A stretch of 64,000 nucleotides of DNA from an uncultured Euryhalocaulis sp. Lineage in GTDB: Bacteria; Pseudomonadota; Alphaproteobacteria; Caulobacterales; Maricaulaceae. The stretch is from NCBI GenBank assembly GCA_913055605.1, contig CAJXKJ010000006.1, positions 1-64,000 on the forward strand. The letters run 5' to 3'. The position numbers were made by a program, and so were the translations under genes. Shown here one piece after another: positions 48,704 through 58,918 of the stretch. The notes beneath the pieces are model-generated. The model was given only the letters and a program-made list of their open reading frames with translations, made no database searches and was not told the origin of the DNA. Position 1 is the stretch's first letter. Every line of letters begins with the position of its first letter.

Positions 48704-49705
48704 ATGACGGACGAGCACAGACCCCAGGACACCACCGCGCTGATCGCGGCCGCCGCGCCCGGCGTCGGGGAGCCGCGCAGCTGGGAAAAAGGCCTGCGCC
48801 TGGCGGCGCTGGTGGAGCGTGCCCAGACGCGCAACCCTCTGCGCACCGCGATCGTGCATCCGGTCGACCCGCTGTCGCTGCGCGGCGCGATGGTGGCGGC
48901 CGAGGCGCGTCTCATCTCCCCGCTTCTGATCGGCCCGCGCGGGAAGATCGAGGCGGCGGCCGAAGCCTGCGGAATCAATCTGCGCGGACACGACATTGTC
49001 GATGTCCCGCACAGCCACGCCGCCGCCGATTGCGCCGCCGCGCTGGCGCATGAAGGCCGCGCCGCGGCGGTGATGAAAGGCGCCCTGCACACCGACGAAT
49101 TGCTGCACGCCCTGTTCTGTCCGGAGTCCGGCCTGCGCACCGACCGCCGCGCCAGCCATGTCTTCGTCGTGGATGCGCCGGCCTATCACAAGCTGCTTCT
49201 GGTGACGGACGCGGCGGTGAACATCCGCCCCGACCTGCAACAGAAGGCCGACATCGTGCAGAACGCGATCGACCTGGCGCGCGCCATCGGGGTAGAGCGG
49301 CCAAAGGCCGCCATCCTGTCCGCTGTGGAGACGGTGAACCCGCGCATGACCGCGACGCTGGACGCCGCAGCCCTGTGCAAGATGGCGGAGCGCGAGCAGA
49401 TTCGCGGCGGCGTTCTGGATGGTCCGCTGGCCTTCGACAACGCCATTTCGGCCGAGGCGGCGCGCGCCAAGGGGCTGGTCTCCGCCGTCGCGGGCGACGC
49501 CGACATCCTGGTCGCGCCGGATATCGAGGTCGGCAACATCCTGGCCAAGCAGATGGACTATCTGGGCGGGGCCATCGCGGCGGGCTTGCTGACCGGCCTG
49601 CATGTGCCGGTGATGCTGACCAGCCGCGCCGACGGCGACGCCGCGCGCATGGCGTCCTGCGCGCTGGCGCATTTTTACGCCGCGCCGCCCGGTCCGCCGG
49701 CATGA
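48704..49705 (+). CDS. Phosphate acetyl/butyryltransferase family protein
   Basis: AEARLISPLLIGPRGKIEAAAEACGI...HEGRAAAVMKGALHTDELLHAL...DILVAPDIEVGNILAKQMDYLGGAIAAGLLTGLHVPVMLTSRAD. Confidence 0.93.
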   Translation: MTDEHRPQDTTALIAAAAPGVGEPRSWEKGLRLAALVERAQTRNPLRTAIVHPVDPLSLRGAMVAAEARLISPLLIGPRGKIEAAAEACGINLRGHDIVDVPHSHAAADCAAALAHEGRAAAVMKGALHTDELLHALFCPESGLRTDRRASHVFVVDAPAYHKLLLVTDAAVNIRPDLQQKADIVQNAIDLARAIGVERPKAAILSAVETVNPRMTATLDAAALCKMAEREQIRGGVLDGPLAFDNAISAEAARAKGLVSAVAGDADILVAPDIEVGNILAKQMDYLGGAIAAGLLTGLHVPVMLTSRADGDAARMASCALAHFYAAPPGPPA

Positions 49706-50829
49706 CGCGCTTCGCTGCGGCCCTGAATATCGGGTCGTCCAGCATCAAACTGGCCGTCTATTCCGAAGACCAGCTGGCCGAACGGACCCCGCCCGCGCCC
49801 TTCCTGTCCGCGCGCCGGACCGTGAACGGTCCGGCGGCGCTGGACGCCGCCCTGAACGACGTTCTGCGTCAGGCGAAGGCCCGCCTGCGCGAAGGCGGCG
49901 TCGCGGCGGTCGGCCATCGCATTGTTCATGGCGGGCGGGATTTCACCGCGCCGGCTGTGCTGACCGACGCTGCGCTGGCCGATCTCACCGCCCTCGCGCC
50001 GCTGGCGCCGCTGCACCAGGCGGTCAATCTGGCGGGCGTTCGCGCCGCCATGGAGGCCTGGCCGGACGCGGCCCAGGTCGGCTGTTTCGACACCGCCTTT
50101 CACCGCACCCAGCCGCGCGTGGCGGAGCTGTTCGCCCTGCCCGCCGCCTATGCGGATGAAGGCGTGATCCGGTACGGCTTTCACGGCCTGTCCTACACCC
50201 ACATCGCCCGCACGCTGCCCGGGCTTGTGGGAGAGCGGCCGCGCGGGCGCGTGATCGCGGCGCATCTGGGCGCCGGGGCCAGCATGTGCGCGATGAAGGG
50301 CGGAAAAAGCGTCGCCACAACGATGGGCTTCACCGCGCTGGACGGCCTGCCCATGGCGCACCGCAGCGGCGCGGTCGATCCGGGTCTGGTCCTGCACCTG
50401 ATCGAGCAGCGCGGCATGACGGCCGCTGAGGTGCGCACCCTCCTCTATGAGCAATCCGGCCTGCTCGGAATGTCGGGCGTCAGCGACGACATGGAGATGC
50501 TGCTCAGGAGCGAAGACCCCGCCGCGCGGCTGGCCATCGATCATTATGTCTATCGTGCGGGGCGGGAGATCGGCTCGCTGGCCGCGGCGCTGGGCGGGCT
50601 GGATGCGCTGGTCTTCACCGGCGGCGTCGGCGAGAACGCCCCCGCGATCCGCGCCGCGATCTGTACGGCGGCCGACTGGCTGGGCGTGAAAGCCGACGAG
50701 GACGCCAATGCGCGCGGCGGCCCGCAGATCAGCGCGGCGGACAGCGCCGTCTCTGTTTGGATGATCCCGGCGAACGAGGAATGGGGGATCGCCTCGGACG
50801 CCTGGCGCACATCGGAAGCGGGCGGATAG
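49702..50829 (+). CDS. ackA: Acetate/propionate kinase
   Basis: MTRFAAALNIGSSSIKLAVYS; VGHRIVHGGRDF; YGFHGLSYTHIARTLP; VIAAHLGAGASMCAMKGGKSVATTMGFTALDGLPMAHRSGAVDPG; FTGGVGENAPAIRA; ATGA overlap with pta-like gene. Confidence 0.95.
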   Translation: MTRFAAALNIGSSSIKLAVYSEDQLAERTPPAPFLSARRTVNGPAALDAALNDVLRQAKARLREGGVAAVGHRIVHGGRDFTAPAVLTDAALADLTALAPLAPLHQAVNLAGVRAAMEAWPDAAQVGCFDTAFHRTQPRVAELFALPAAYADEGVIRYGFHGLSYTHIARTLPGLVGERPRGRVIAAHLGAGASMCAMKGGKSVATTMGFTALDGLPMAHRSGAVDPGLVLHLIEQRGMTAAEVRTLLYEQSGLLGMSGVSDDMEMLLRSEDPAARLAIDHYVYRAGREIGSLAAALGGLDALVFTGGVGENAPAIRAAICTAADWLGVKADEDANARGGPQISAADSAVSVWMIPANEEWGIASDAWRTSEAGG

Positions 50830-50832
50830 GCC

Positions 50833-52893
50833 CTATTTGGCCGGACCGAGCACCTGGACCAGCGATGAGGAAAGCTGGGCCTGGGTGTAGGGCTTGGCGA
50901 GGAAGGTCGTGTTGCTGCCCGCGATCGGGTGTTCCCGCGTCTGGTAGCCGGAGGTGAACACGATCGGGATGCCGGGCTGACGCTCCGCGCATTTCTGCGC
51001 GAAGGCCGCGCCATCCAGCGTTCCGGCCATGTGGCAGTCCGTGAACAGGAGGGAGAATTCGCCCAGATTCGGGAGCTGTTCGAACGCCGTGTCGGCGTCC
51101 GGCAGGCTGACCGGCGTGCAGCCGAGCGACTCCAGCATGGCCGTCGTCGTCTCCCGCACATGATCGTTGTCCTCGATCACCAGCACGCGCAGCCCCTTCA
51201 GCACCGCGGCCTCGCCGCGCGCCTTCGACGCCTGGCGGACCGGCCCCTGCTTGGTCGAGCGCGGCAGATAGAGGTGCACCGTGGTGCCCTTCCCCGGCGC
51301 GCTCTCCAGCCGCAGGCCGCCGCCGGAATCCTTCAGGAAGCCGTGGATCGTGCTGAGCCCGAGCCCGGTGCCCTTGCCCTGCGATTTGGTCGTGAAGAAG
51401 GGCTCCAGAGCGCGCGCCTGCGTCGCGTCGTCCATGCCGATGCCGGTGTCGATCACGGCCAGATGCACATAGTCGCCGGGCGGCACGCCGGCCTTGGCGG
51501 CCTTCTGGCCCGGCAGTTTCAGATTGCGCGCCTTGATCGTCAGGACGCCGCCATCGGGCATGGCGTCCCGCGCATTGACGACCAGATTGACCACGGCCGC
51601 TTCGAACTGGGAGGAGTCCAGATAGGTCGTCCAGAGGTCGTCCGGGCAATCGATGGCGGACTTGATATTGCCGTTCAGGATGCGTTCGAACAGGCCGCTG
51701 ATCCGCTCGATCTCGGCATTCACGGACAAGGGATGCGGCTCCAGCGCCTCGCGCCGCGCAAGGCCCAGCAGGCGCTTGGTCAGGTCCGCGCAGCTGCGGG
51801 CCGCGTGCATGGCGAGCGACAGCTGGCGGCGCGCCTTGTCGCTGAGGTCTTCCTGCGTCAGCGTGCGGTCCAGCCCGCCCATGATGACGGCGAGCATATT
51901 GTTGAAGTCGTGGGCGACCTGGCCGCTCATCTGGCCGATCACCTCCATCTTCTGGGCGTGGGTGACCTGCGCCTCGAGACGGCGGCGGTCGGTGATGTCG
52001 GTGATCAGGCCGAACGCGTCGGGGCTTTCGCCGTCGCTGTTACCGTTGCCTTCAGAGCGGATTTCGATCCGCTCCGACAGCCAGCCATATTCGCCCTTCT
52101 CATAGCGGAAGCGGTATTGCGCCTCCGCCGAGCCGTGCTGCACCGCCGCCTCGATGGCCTCGGCCAGCATTCCGCGGTCGTCCTCGTGCACGAACTCGAA
52201 CCAGTCCGCCTGGCCTTTCGAGATCGCCTTGTCGGCCTCGCGGAACAGCTGCTTCGTGTTGCCGCCGACGAAGCGGCGGCGGCGGCAGCCATCCTCGGCG
52301 GAGGCGACGAACAGCGCGATGGGCAGGGAGTCGATGACCAGCGACTGCTGCAGCAGGCTGCGCTCCAGGGCCTGCGCGACCTCCGCCTGGTGGGTGCGCA
52401 CGCGCAGGTTTTCCGCCAGCAGACGCTTTTCCTCTTCGGCCTGGCGCAGGATCGCCTGGGATTTTTCATAGAGCTCGGCGAAGACCGCGATCTTGGAGCG
52501 TAGGATCACCGGCTCCACCGGCTTGAAGATGAAATCCACCGCCCCGGCGGCATAACCCTGGGACAGGTTCGAGGAATCCTTGTCGACGCCGGACAGGAAG
52601 ATGATCGGCACGTGCCGGCTGCGGCGGCGGCTACGGATCAGCTCCGCGGTCTCGAACCCGTTCATACCCGGCATGCGCACGTCCAGCAGGATGACGGCGA
52701 AGTCCTCCTCCAGAACGTGGCGCAAGGCCTCCTCCCCGGAGGCCGCGCACACGACGGCATGGCCGAGGTCGGAGAGCAGCGAGCTGATCGCCAGCCGGCT
52801 GGCCTCGTCGTCGTCGACGATGAGGATTTTCGGCGCCGACGGATCGTCGCCGGCTTCGGTGTTCGCCACGAGTTCGGGTGCGGCGGCGGCCAT
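50833..52893 (-). CDS. Hybrid signalling protein: REC-PAS-HisKA-HATPase-REC
   Basis: 686 aa; N-terminal ILIVDDDEASRLAISSLL...AVILLDVRMPGMNG; VAHDFNNMLAVIMGGLDRTL; GTGLGLSTIHGFLKDSGGGLRLES; C-terminal LRVLVIEDNDHVRETTTAML. Confidence 0.93.
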   Translation of the reverse strand: MAAAAPELVANTEAGDDPSAPKILIVDDDEASRLAISSLLSDLGHAVVCAASGEEALRHVLEEDFAVILLDVRMPGMNGFETAELIRSRRRSRHVPIIFLSGVDKDSSNLSQGYAAGAVDFIFKPVEPVILRSKIAVFAELYEKSQAILRQAEEEKRLLAENLRVRTHQAEVAQALERSLLQQSLVIDSLPIALFVASAEDGCRRRRFVGGNTKQLFREADKAISKGQADWFEFVHEDDRGMLAEAIEAAVQHGSAEAQYRFRYEKGEYGWLSERIEIRSEGNGNSDGESPDAFGLITDITDRRRLEAQVTHAQKMEVIGQMSGQVAHDFNNMLAVIMGGLDRTLTQEDLSDKARRQLSLAMHAARSCADLTKRLLGLARREALEPHPLSVNAEIERISGLFERILNGNIKSAIDCPDDLWTTYLDSSQFEAAVVNLVVNARDAMPDGGVLTIKARNLKLPGQKAAKAGVPPGDYVHLAVIDTGIGMDDATQARALEPFFTTKSQGKGTGLGLSTIHGFLKDSGGGLRLESAPGKGTTVHLYLPRSTKQGPVRQASKARGEAAVLKGLRVLVIEDNDHVRETTTAMLESLGCTPVSLPDADTAFEQLPNLGEFSLLFTDCHMAGTLDGAAFAQKCAERQPGIPIVFTSGYQTREHPIAGSNTTFLAKPYTQAQLSSSLVQVLGPAK

Positions 52894-52896
52894 GTC

Positions 52897-55800
52897 CTAT
52901 CCCTCGCCCGCCCCGGAGGAATTCCGCCGGCGGATCCATGTGCGCAGCACGGCGATCAGCTCCTCGTTATCGACGGGCTTGGACAGATAGTCGGAAGCCC
53001 CGGCCTCGAAGCATTTCTCCCGGTCCTCGGCCATCGCCTTGGCCGTGACGGCGACCAGCGGAAGCTCCTTCAGCGCCTTGGTCTTGCGCAGGCGGCGCAT
53101 GACCTCATAGCCGTCCATTCCGGGCATCATGATGTCGACCAGGGCGGCAGCCACGTCCGGGTTCTCCTTCAGCAGCGCGATGCCCTTTTCGCCATTCTCC
53201 GCGTGCAGGACCTCGACTTCGTGCTGCTCCAGCAGCGCGGTGAGCGAGAAGATGTTCCGCATGTCGTCGTCGATGACGGCGATCCGGCGGCCCTTCAGCT
53301 CCGGCGCGACCTGCCGCATGTCGGAGATCGCGTCCCGCATGGCGGCGGGCAGCGCGTCCACCGACAGGTGAAGGGCGCGGGTCAGTTCGTCCAGCGCCGT
53401 CGCCTCCCCGGCGTCGCGCGGAATGATCACCGCGTCGAGCTCGCGCAGGGCGGCGGCGTCCTCGGCGGAGGGCTCCTCCTCCAGCTCCACGACGATGGAG
53501 GCCGAGGCGTTCGGCTGGCCGCCCCGGATCGTCTCGATCAGAGCGCGCACCTCCCGCGTCGCTTTCGCGGCGACGATCAGGATGGCGTCGAACCCGTCCT
53601 TCGACAGCGTGTCGCCAGCCGCGCGCAGCTGGGCGGTCTCCACCGCCAGCGGCTCGATCTCCGCCAGCACGGATTCGACCTGGCTTTGCGCCTTGCCGGC
53701 GCGCGCGATCAGCAGGCGCCGCTTTTTCCGCGACGACAGGTCGCGAAGCTGGGCGAAGGCGGCGGACAAATCCTCCTTGCTGGCCGGCTTGGCGCTGTAT
53801 TCCACCGCCATATGGGTGTGCAGCCGGCGCTGGTCCTCGACCACGGAGATCACATGGACCGGCAGATGCTGCAGCTCCGGATCGTGCTTCAGCAGGTCCA
53901 GCAGGGCCCAGCCGTCGATATCGGGAAGCTGGATGTCCAGGCTGAGCGCGTCGGGGCGGTGCTGCCGGATCGCGGGGCGCACATCACGCCCGCGCGACAC
54001 GACCAGGCCCTCGAAGCCCTGCTCGCCTGCGATCTCCTCCAGGATGCGGGCAAAGATCGGGTCGTCCTCCACGATCATCACCAGCGGCTTGTCGCGCTTG
54101 CGCGCCGGCGCCGCCTGCCCGGCCGGCTGGGGCTCGGCGCGCGACGCCGTGTCGCCCGCGGCCGGCAGTTTCAGCGCCGGCGGCGCCAGCTGTTCGACGG
54201 TCGCGTCGCCATTGGCGCGGGGACCGCTGAGCGGCAGAAGCAGCACGAACGTGCTGCCCTTGCCCGGCTCGCTCTGCACCCGGATTTCGCCGCCGAGCAG
54301 CGCCGCCAGCTCCCGGCTGATGGACAGGCCGAGGCCCGTGCCGCCATAGCGCCGGCTGGTGGTCCCGTCGGCCTGCTGGAAGGCTTCGAAGATCACCTTC
54401 TGCTGTTCGGGGGTGATGCCGATGCCGGTGTCGCTGATCGTGAAGGCCACGATATGGCTCGCGGCGGCCAGACCCGCATGCTCGTAATGCAAATCCTCCG
54501 GCGCCGGGCCGACCTTCAGGCTGACCTTGCCCTTCTCGGTAAACTTGAAGGCGTTGGACAGCAGGTTGTTGGTGATCTGCTGCAGACGCATCGCGTCGGT
54601 GAACATCGTTTCCGGCAGGCTGGGATCGACATCGATGGAGAATTTCAGCTTCTTCTCCTCGGCCATCTCCCGGAACGTGCGCTCGGTCTGCTGAGCGAAC
54701 GTCTCGAAATCCATGTCGGCGGTGTCCAGCGCCACGGTGCCGGATTCGATCTTCGACAGATCCAGAATGTCGTTGATCATGCGCAGCAGGTCGGAGCCGG
54801 CCGAATGGATCGTCCGCGCCTGTTCGACCTGCTTCTCCTTCAGATTGCCGCCGGCGTTTTCCGCCAGCAGCTTGGACAGGATCAGCAGGCTGTTCAGCGG
54901 CGTGCGCAGCTCGTGGCTCATATTGGCCAGGAACTCCGACTTGTATTTGGAGGTGAGCGCGAGCTGTTCGGCTTTCTCCTCCAGCGCCGAGCGGGCCTGC
55001 TCGACCTCCCGGTTGATCGCCTCCACCTGACGCTTTTCGGCCTGCAGCTGGGTCGCCTTTTCCTCCAGCTCCTCGTTCTTGGTCTGCAGCTCCTCCTGCT
55101 GGGTTTTCAGCATCTCCTCGGACTGGCGCATGCTCATGGCCTGCTGTTCGAGGCGGTCGTTGGAGCTCTTCAGTTCGTTCTGCTGGCTCTGCAGCTCCTT
55201 GGTCAGGATCTGCGACTGTTTCAGCAGCGCCTCGGTGCGCATGCTGGCGCTGATCGTGTTGAGCACGATCCCGATGCTTTCCACCAGCTGGTCCAGGAAG
55301 GACAGGTGAACCGAGGTGAAGCGGTTGAACGAGGCGATCTCGATCACCGCCAGCACCTCTTCCTCGAAGATCACCGGCAGGTCGACGATGTTCAGCGGCG
55401 GCCCCTCGCCCAGGCCGGAGGAGATCTGCACATAGTCCTTCGGCGCGTTGGTCAGCAGGATGCGCTGGCGCTCGAACGCGCACTGGCCGACCAGGCCTTC
55501 GCGCAGATGCACGCGGTTGGACACGTGCTTGCGCTCGGTCATCGCGTAGCTGGCGGTCAGTTCGAAGAGCGGGCCTTCGTCCTCTTCCTCCGCCGCCTTG
55601 CCGGTCTGCACATAGAGCGCGCCGTGCTGCGCATCGACCAGCGGCGCGATCTCCGACAGCACCAGGTTACAGACGGTCACCAGATCGCGCTCGCCCTGCA
55701 TCATCCGGGTGAAACGGGCGAGGTTGGTTTTCAGCCAGTCCTGTTCCTCGTTGTACTCGGTGGTCTCCCGCAGGTTGGAGATCATCTGGTTGATGTTGTC

Positions 55801-58710
55801 CTTCAGGGCAGCCACTTCGCCTGAGGCCTCGACCGCGATGGACCGCGTCAGGTCGCCCGCGGCCACGGCGGTGGCGACCTCCGCGATGGCGCGCACCTGG
55901 GTGGTCAGATTGTCGGCCAGCTGGTTCACGTTGTCGGTCAGGTCGCGCCACAGACCAGCGGCCCCCGGCACCTTCGCCTGGCCGCCCAGCTTGCCCTCGA
56001 TCCCCACTTCGCGCGCCACGTCGGTCACCTGGTCGCCGAACGTGGCCAGCGTGTCGATCATGCCGTTGATGGTTTCGGCCAGTTCTGCGATTTCGCCCTT
56101 GGCGTCCACGGTCAGCTTGCGCTTCAGATTACCGTTGGCGACCGCCGTCACGACCTGGGCGATGCCGCGCACCTGATTGGTCAGGTTGGCGGCCATCATG
56201 TTCACGTTGTCGGTCAGGTCCTTCCAGGTGCCGGCGACGCCCTCCACCTGCGCCTCGCCGCCCAGCTTGCCCTCGGCGCCCACTTCGCGCGCCACCCGCG
56301 TCACTTCCGAGGCGAAGGACGACAGCTGATCCACCATCGTGTTGATGGTGTTTTTCAGCTCCAGGATCTCGCCCTTCACGTCCACGGTGATCTTCTTGGA
56401 CAGGTCGCCCCGCGCCACCGCCGTCGTCACGTCCGCGATGTTCCGCACCTGGCTGGTCAGGTTGCCGGCCATGGCATTCACGTTGTCGGTCAGGTCTTTC
56501 CAGGTGCCGGCGACGCCTTCCACGCGCGCCTCGCCGCCCAGCTTCCCTTCGGTGCCCACCTCGCGCGCCACGCGCGTCACTTCCGAGGCAAACGAGTTCA
56601 GCTGGTCCACCATCGTGTTGATGGTTTCCTTCAGCTCCTGAATCTCGCCCTTCACGTCCACGGTGATCTTCTTGGACAGGTCGCCGCGCGCCACGGCCGT
56701 GGTCACGTCCGCGATGTTCCGCACCTGGCTGGTCAGATTGCCGGCCATGGCGTTCACGTTGTCGGTCAGGTCTTTCCAGGTGCCGGCGACGCCTTCCACG
56801 CGCGCCTCGCCGCCCAATTTCCCTTCGGTGCCCACGTCACGGGCCACGCGCGTCACTTCCGAGGCGAAGGAAGACAGCTGATCCACCATCCGGTTGATCA
56901 CGTCCTTGATCTGCAGAATTTCGCCCTGCACATCGACGGTGATCTTCTGGGTCAGGTCGCCGTTGGCGATGGCGGTGGCGACCTTCGACACGTCCCGCAG
57001 CTGGACGGTCAGATTGCCGGCCATGGCGTTCACGTTGTCGGTCAAATCCTTCCAGGTGCCGGCGACGCCTTCCACGCGCGCCTGCACGCCCAGCTTGCCC
57101 TCGCCGCCCACCTCGCGCGCCACCCGCGTCACTTCCGAGGCGAAGGACGACAGCTGGCCAACCATCACGTTGATGACTTCCTTGATCTGCAGGATTTCGC
57201 CCTGCGCATCGACGGTAATCTCCTGGGTCAGGTCGCCCCGGGCGATGGCGGTGGCGACCTTCGACACGTCGCGCAGCTGGACGGTCAGGTTGCCGGCCAT
57301 GGAGTTCACGTTGTCGGTCAAATCCTTCCAGGTGCCGGCGACGCCTTCCACCTTGGCCTGGCCGCCCAGCTTCCCTTCCGTCCCCACTTCGCGGGCCACC
57401 CGCGTCACTTCCGAGGCGAACGAATTCAGCTGATCCACCATCGTGTTGATGGTTTCCTTCAGCTCCAGGATCTCGCCCTGGACGTCCACGGTGATCTTCT
57501 TGGACAGGTCGCCCCGCGCCACGGCGGTGGTCACGTCCGCGATGTTCCGCACCTGACCGGTCAGGTTGGTCGCCATCGCGTTCACGTTGTCGGTCAAATC
57601 CTTCCAGGTGCCGGCGACGCCTTCCACCTTGGCCTGACCGCCCAGCTTGCCCTCGGTGCCCACTTCGCGCGCCACCCGCGTCACTTCCGAGGCGAAACTG
57701 GAGAGCTGCCCCACCATCGTGTTGATGGTGTTCTTCAGCTCCAGGATTTCGCCCTTCACGTCGACGGTGATTTCCTTGGACAAATCGCCCCGGGCGACGG
57801 CCGTGGTCACCTCGGCGATGTTCCGCACCTGGCTGGTCAGATTGCCGGCCATCAGGTTCACGTTGTCGGTCAAATCCTTCCAGGTGCCGGCGACGCCGAC
57901 CACCTCCGCCTGGCCGCCAAGTTTCCCTTCGGTGCCCACCTCGCGCGCCACCCGCGTCACTTCGGAGGCAAATGAATTCAGCTGGTCCACCATCGTGTTG
58001 ATGGTGTTTTTCAGCTCCAGGATCTCGCCCTTCACGTCCACGGTGATTTTCTTGGACAGGTCGCCCCGGGCCACCGCCGTGGTCACGTCCGCGATGTTCC
58101 GCACCTGGCTGGTCAGGTTGGACGCCATCGCGTTCACGTTGTCGGTGAGGTCTTTCCATGTGCCGCCGACGCCCTTCACGCGCGCCTGACCGCCCAGCTT
58201 GCCCTCGGTGCCCACCTCGCGCGCCACGCGCGTCACTTCGGAGGTCACCACGCCCAGCCGCTGGACCATGGTGTTCATCGTCTTGGCGTTCTTCAGGAAG
58301 TCGCCCTTCAGACGCCGGCCGTCGACCTCCACGGCCATGGTCTGGGACAGATCGCCATGGGCCACCGCGCTGACGACGCGGGAGACCTCGGCGCTCTGCT
58401 GCATGGTGTCGTCGATCAGCTCGTTGACGGAGTCGATACAGTCGCGCCAGCCGCCGGAGACGCCCTCCAGCTCCGCCCGCTCGGACGTCTTGCCGTCGCG
58501 CCCGAAGGATTTGCGCAGCCGGGCCAGTTCCTTGGTCAGCGCCTGGTTGCGCTCCACCACATCGTTGAAGGCCTCGGCGATCTCGCCGTCCGAGCCTGCC
58601 AAATCCTCGGGCAGCCGCGCCGAAAAATCCCCCCGCCGGAACGCACGCAACGCACCAAGCATCTGCCGATCGGTGAGCTTCGACCGACCGGTGGCAAGCA
58701 CTTTATCCAT
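52897..58710 (-). CDS. Poly-HAMP hybrid histidine kinase (HAMP array-GAF-HisKA-HATPase-multiple REC)
   Basis: 1937 aa; eight near-identical [14 protein letters not shown] units plus divergent flanking units; GAF-like [92 protein letters not shown] and [22 protein letters not shown]. Confidence 0.95.
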   Translation of the reverse strand: MDKVLATGRSKLTDRQMLGALRAFRRGDFSARLPEDLAGSDGEIAEAFNDVVERNQALTKELARLRKSFGRDGKTSERAELEGVSGGWRDCIDSVNELIDDTMQQSAEVSRVVSAVAHGDLSQTMAVEVDGRRLKGDFLKNAKTMNTMVQRLGVVTSEVTRVAREVGTEGKLGGQARVKGVGGTWKDLTDNVNAMASNLTSQVRNIADVTTAVARGDLSKKITVDVKGEILELKNTINTMVDQLNSFASEVTRVAREVGTEGKLGGQAEVVGVAGTWKDLTDNVNLMAGNLTSQVRNIAEVTTAVARGDLSKEITVDVKGEILELKNTINTMVGQLSSFASEVTRVAREVGTEGKLGGQAKVEGVAGTWKDLTDNVNAMATNLTGQVRNIADVTTAVARGDLSKKITVDVQGEILELKETINTMVDQLNSFASEVTRVAREVGTEGKLGGQAKVEGVAGTWKDLTDNVNSMAGNLTVQLRDVSKVATAIARGDLTQEITVDAQGEILQIKEVINVMVGQLSSFASEVTRVAREVGGEGKLGVQARVEGVAGTWKDLTDNVNAMAGNLTVQLRDVSKVATAIANGDLTQKITVDVQGEILQIKDVINRMVDQLSSFASEVTRVARDVGTEGKLGGEARVEGVAGTWKDLTDNVNAMAGNLTSQVRNIADVTTAVARGDLSKKITVDVKGEIQELKETINTMVDQLNSFASEVTRVAREVGTEGKLGGEARVEGVAGTWKDLTDNVNAMAGNLTSQVRNIADVTTAVARGDLSKKITVDVKGEILELKNTINTMVDQLSSFASEVTRVAREVGAEGKLGGEAQVEGVAGTWKDLTDNVNMMAANLTNQVRGIAQVVTAVANGNLKRKLTVDAKGEIAELAETINGMIDTLATFGDQVTDVAREVGIEGKLGGQAKVPGAAGLWRDLTDNVNQLADNLTTQVRAIAEVATAVAAGDLTRSIAVEASGEVAALKDNINQMISNLRETTEYNEEQDWLKTNLARFTRMMQGERDLVTVCNLVLSEIAPLVDAQHGALYVQTGKAAEEEDEGPLFELTASYAMTERKHVSNRVHLREGLVGQCAFERQRILLTNAPKDYVQISSGLGEGPPLNIVDLPVIFEEEVLAVIEIASFNRFTSVHLSFLDQLVESIGIVLNTISASMRTEALLKQSQILTKELQSQQNELKSSNDRLEQQAMSMRQSEEMLKTQQEELQTKNEELEEKATQLQAEKRQVEAINREVEQARSALEEKAEQLALTSKYKSEFLANMSHELRTPLNSLLILSKLLAENAGGNLKEKQVEQARTIHSAGSDLLRMINDILDLSKIESGTVALDTADMDFETFAQQTERTFREMAEEKKLKFSIDVDPSLPETMFTDAMRLQQITNNLLSNAFKFTEKGKVSLKVGPAPEDLHYEHAGLAAASHIVAFTISDTGIGITPEQQKVIFEAFQQADGTTSRRYGGTGLGLSISRELAALLGGEIRVQSEPGKGSTFVLLLPLSGPRANGDATVEQLAPPALKLPAAGDTASRAEPQPAGQAAPARKRDKPLVMIVEDDPIFARILEEIAGEQGFEGLVVSRGRDVRPAIRQHRPDALSLDIQLPDIDGWALLDLLKHDPELQHLPVHVISVVEDQRRLHTHMAVEYSAKPASKEDLSAAFAQLRDLSSRKKRRLLIARAGKAQSQVESVLAEIEPLAVETAQLRAAGDTLSKDGFDAILIVAAKATREVRALIETIRGGQPNASASIVVELEEEPSAEDAAALRELDAVIIPRDAGEATALDELTRALHLSVDALPAAMRDAISDMRQVAPELKGRRIAVIDDDMRNIFSLTALLEQHEVEVLHAENGEKGIALLKENPDVAAALVDIMMPGMDGYEVMRRLRKTKALKELPLVAVTAKAMAEDREKCFEAGASDYLSKPVDNEELIAVLRTWIRRRNSSGAGEG
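55760..58260 (-). repeat. Tandem coding repeats, 276-bp period (92 aa HAMP units)
   Basis: e.g. TTGTCGGTCAGGTCTTTCCAGGTGCCGGCGACGCC recurs with 276-bp spacing (GTCGGT at 56485 and 56761). Confidence 0.9.
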
Positions 58711-58858
58711 GAGATTTCCTGCTCAGATCACAGGGAACCGTGTCCCCAACCCCCGCTGATCCCCGGTCTTGAGCACAATCCCGGAGGAACGAGCTAACGG
58801 TCGGGTTGTCAGTTGGTTCCTGCAGTGCCGGGAAATCGAAGGAAATCGCCACGCCGGC

Positions 58859-58885
58859 GGGTCCGGCCGCCTGGCGGCCGGACCC
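58859..58885 (-). terminator. Strong 27-bp palindrome downstream of the MFS-LLM-M20 operon
   Basis: GGGTCCGGCCGCC-T-GGCGGCCGGACCC just past the M20 stop on the minus strand; no clear U-tract. Confidence 0.55.
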
Positions 58886-58918
58886 GGATAGGGAGCAAAG
58901 CGGGCCGCGAGGCCCGGA

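Noticed and set aside
49375-49701. N-terminal extension of the 484-aa acetate kinase ORF
   Set aside because: Overlaps the pta-like gene; the conserved AckA N-terminus starts at 49702 with ATGA coupling.
52612-55824. 1070-aa plus-strand ORF opposite the two hybrid kinases
   Set aside because: Spans the junction of two genuine minus-strand genes; composition typical of a shadow frame.
55760-58260. Regular tandem repeats considered as a CRISPR-like or satellite array
   Set aside because: Period is 276 bp, entirely in frame within one CDS, and encodes HAMP units; no spacers.
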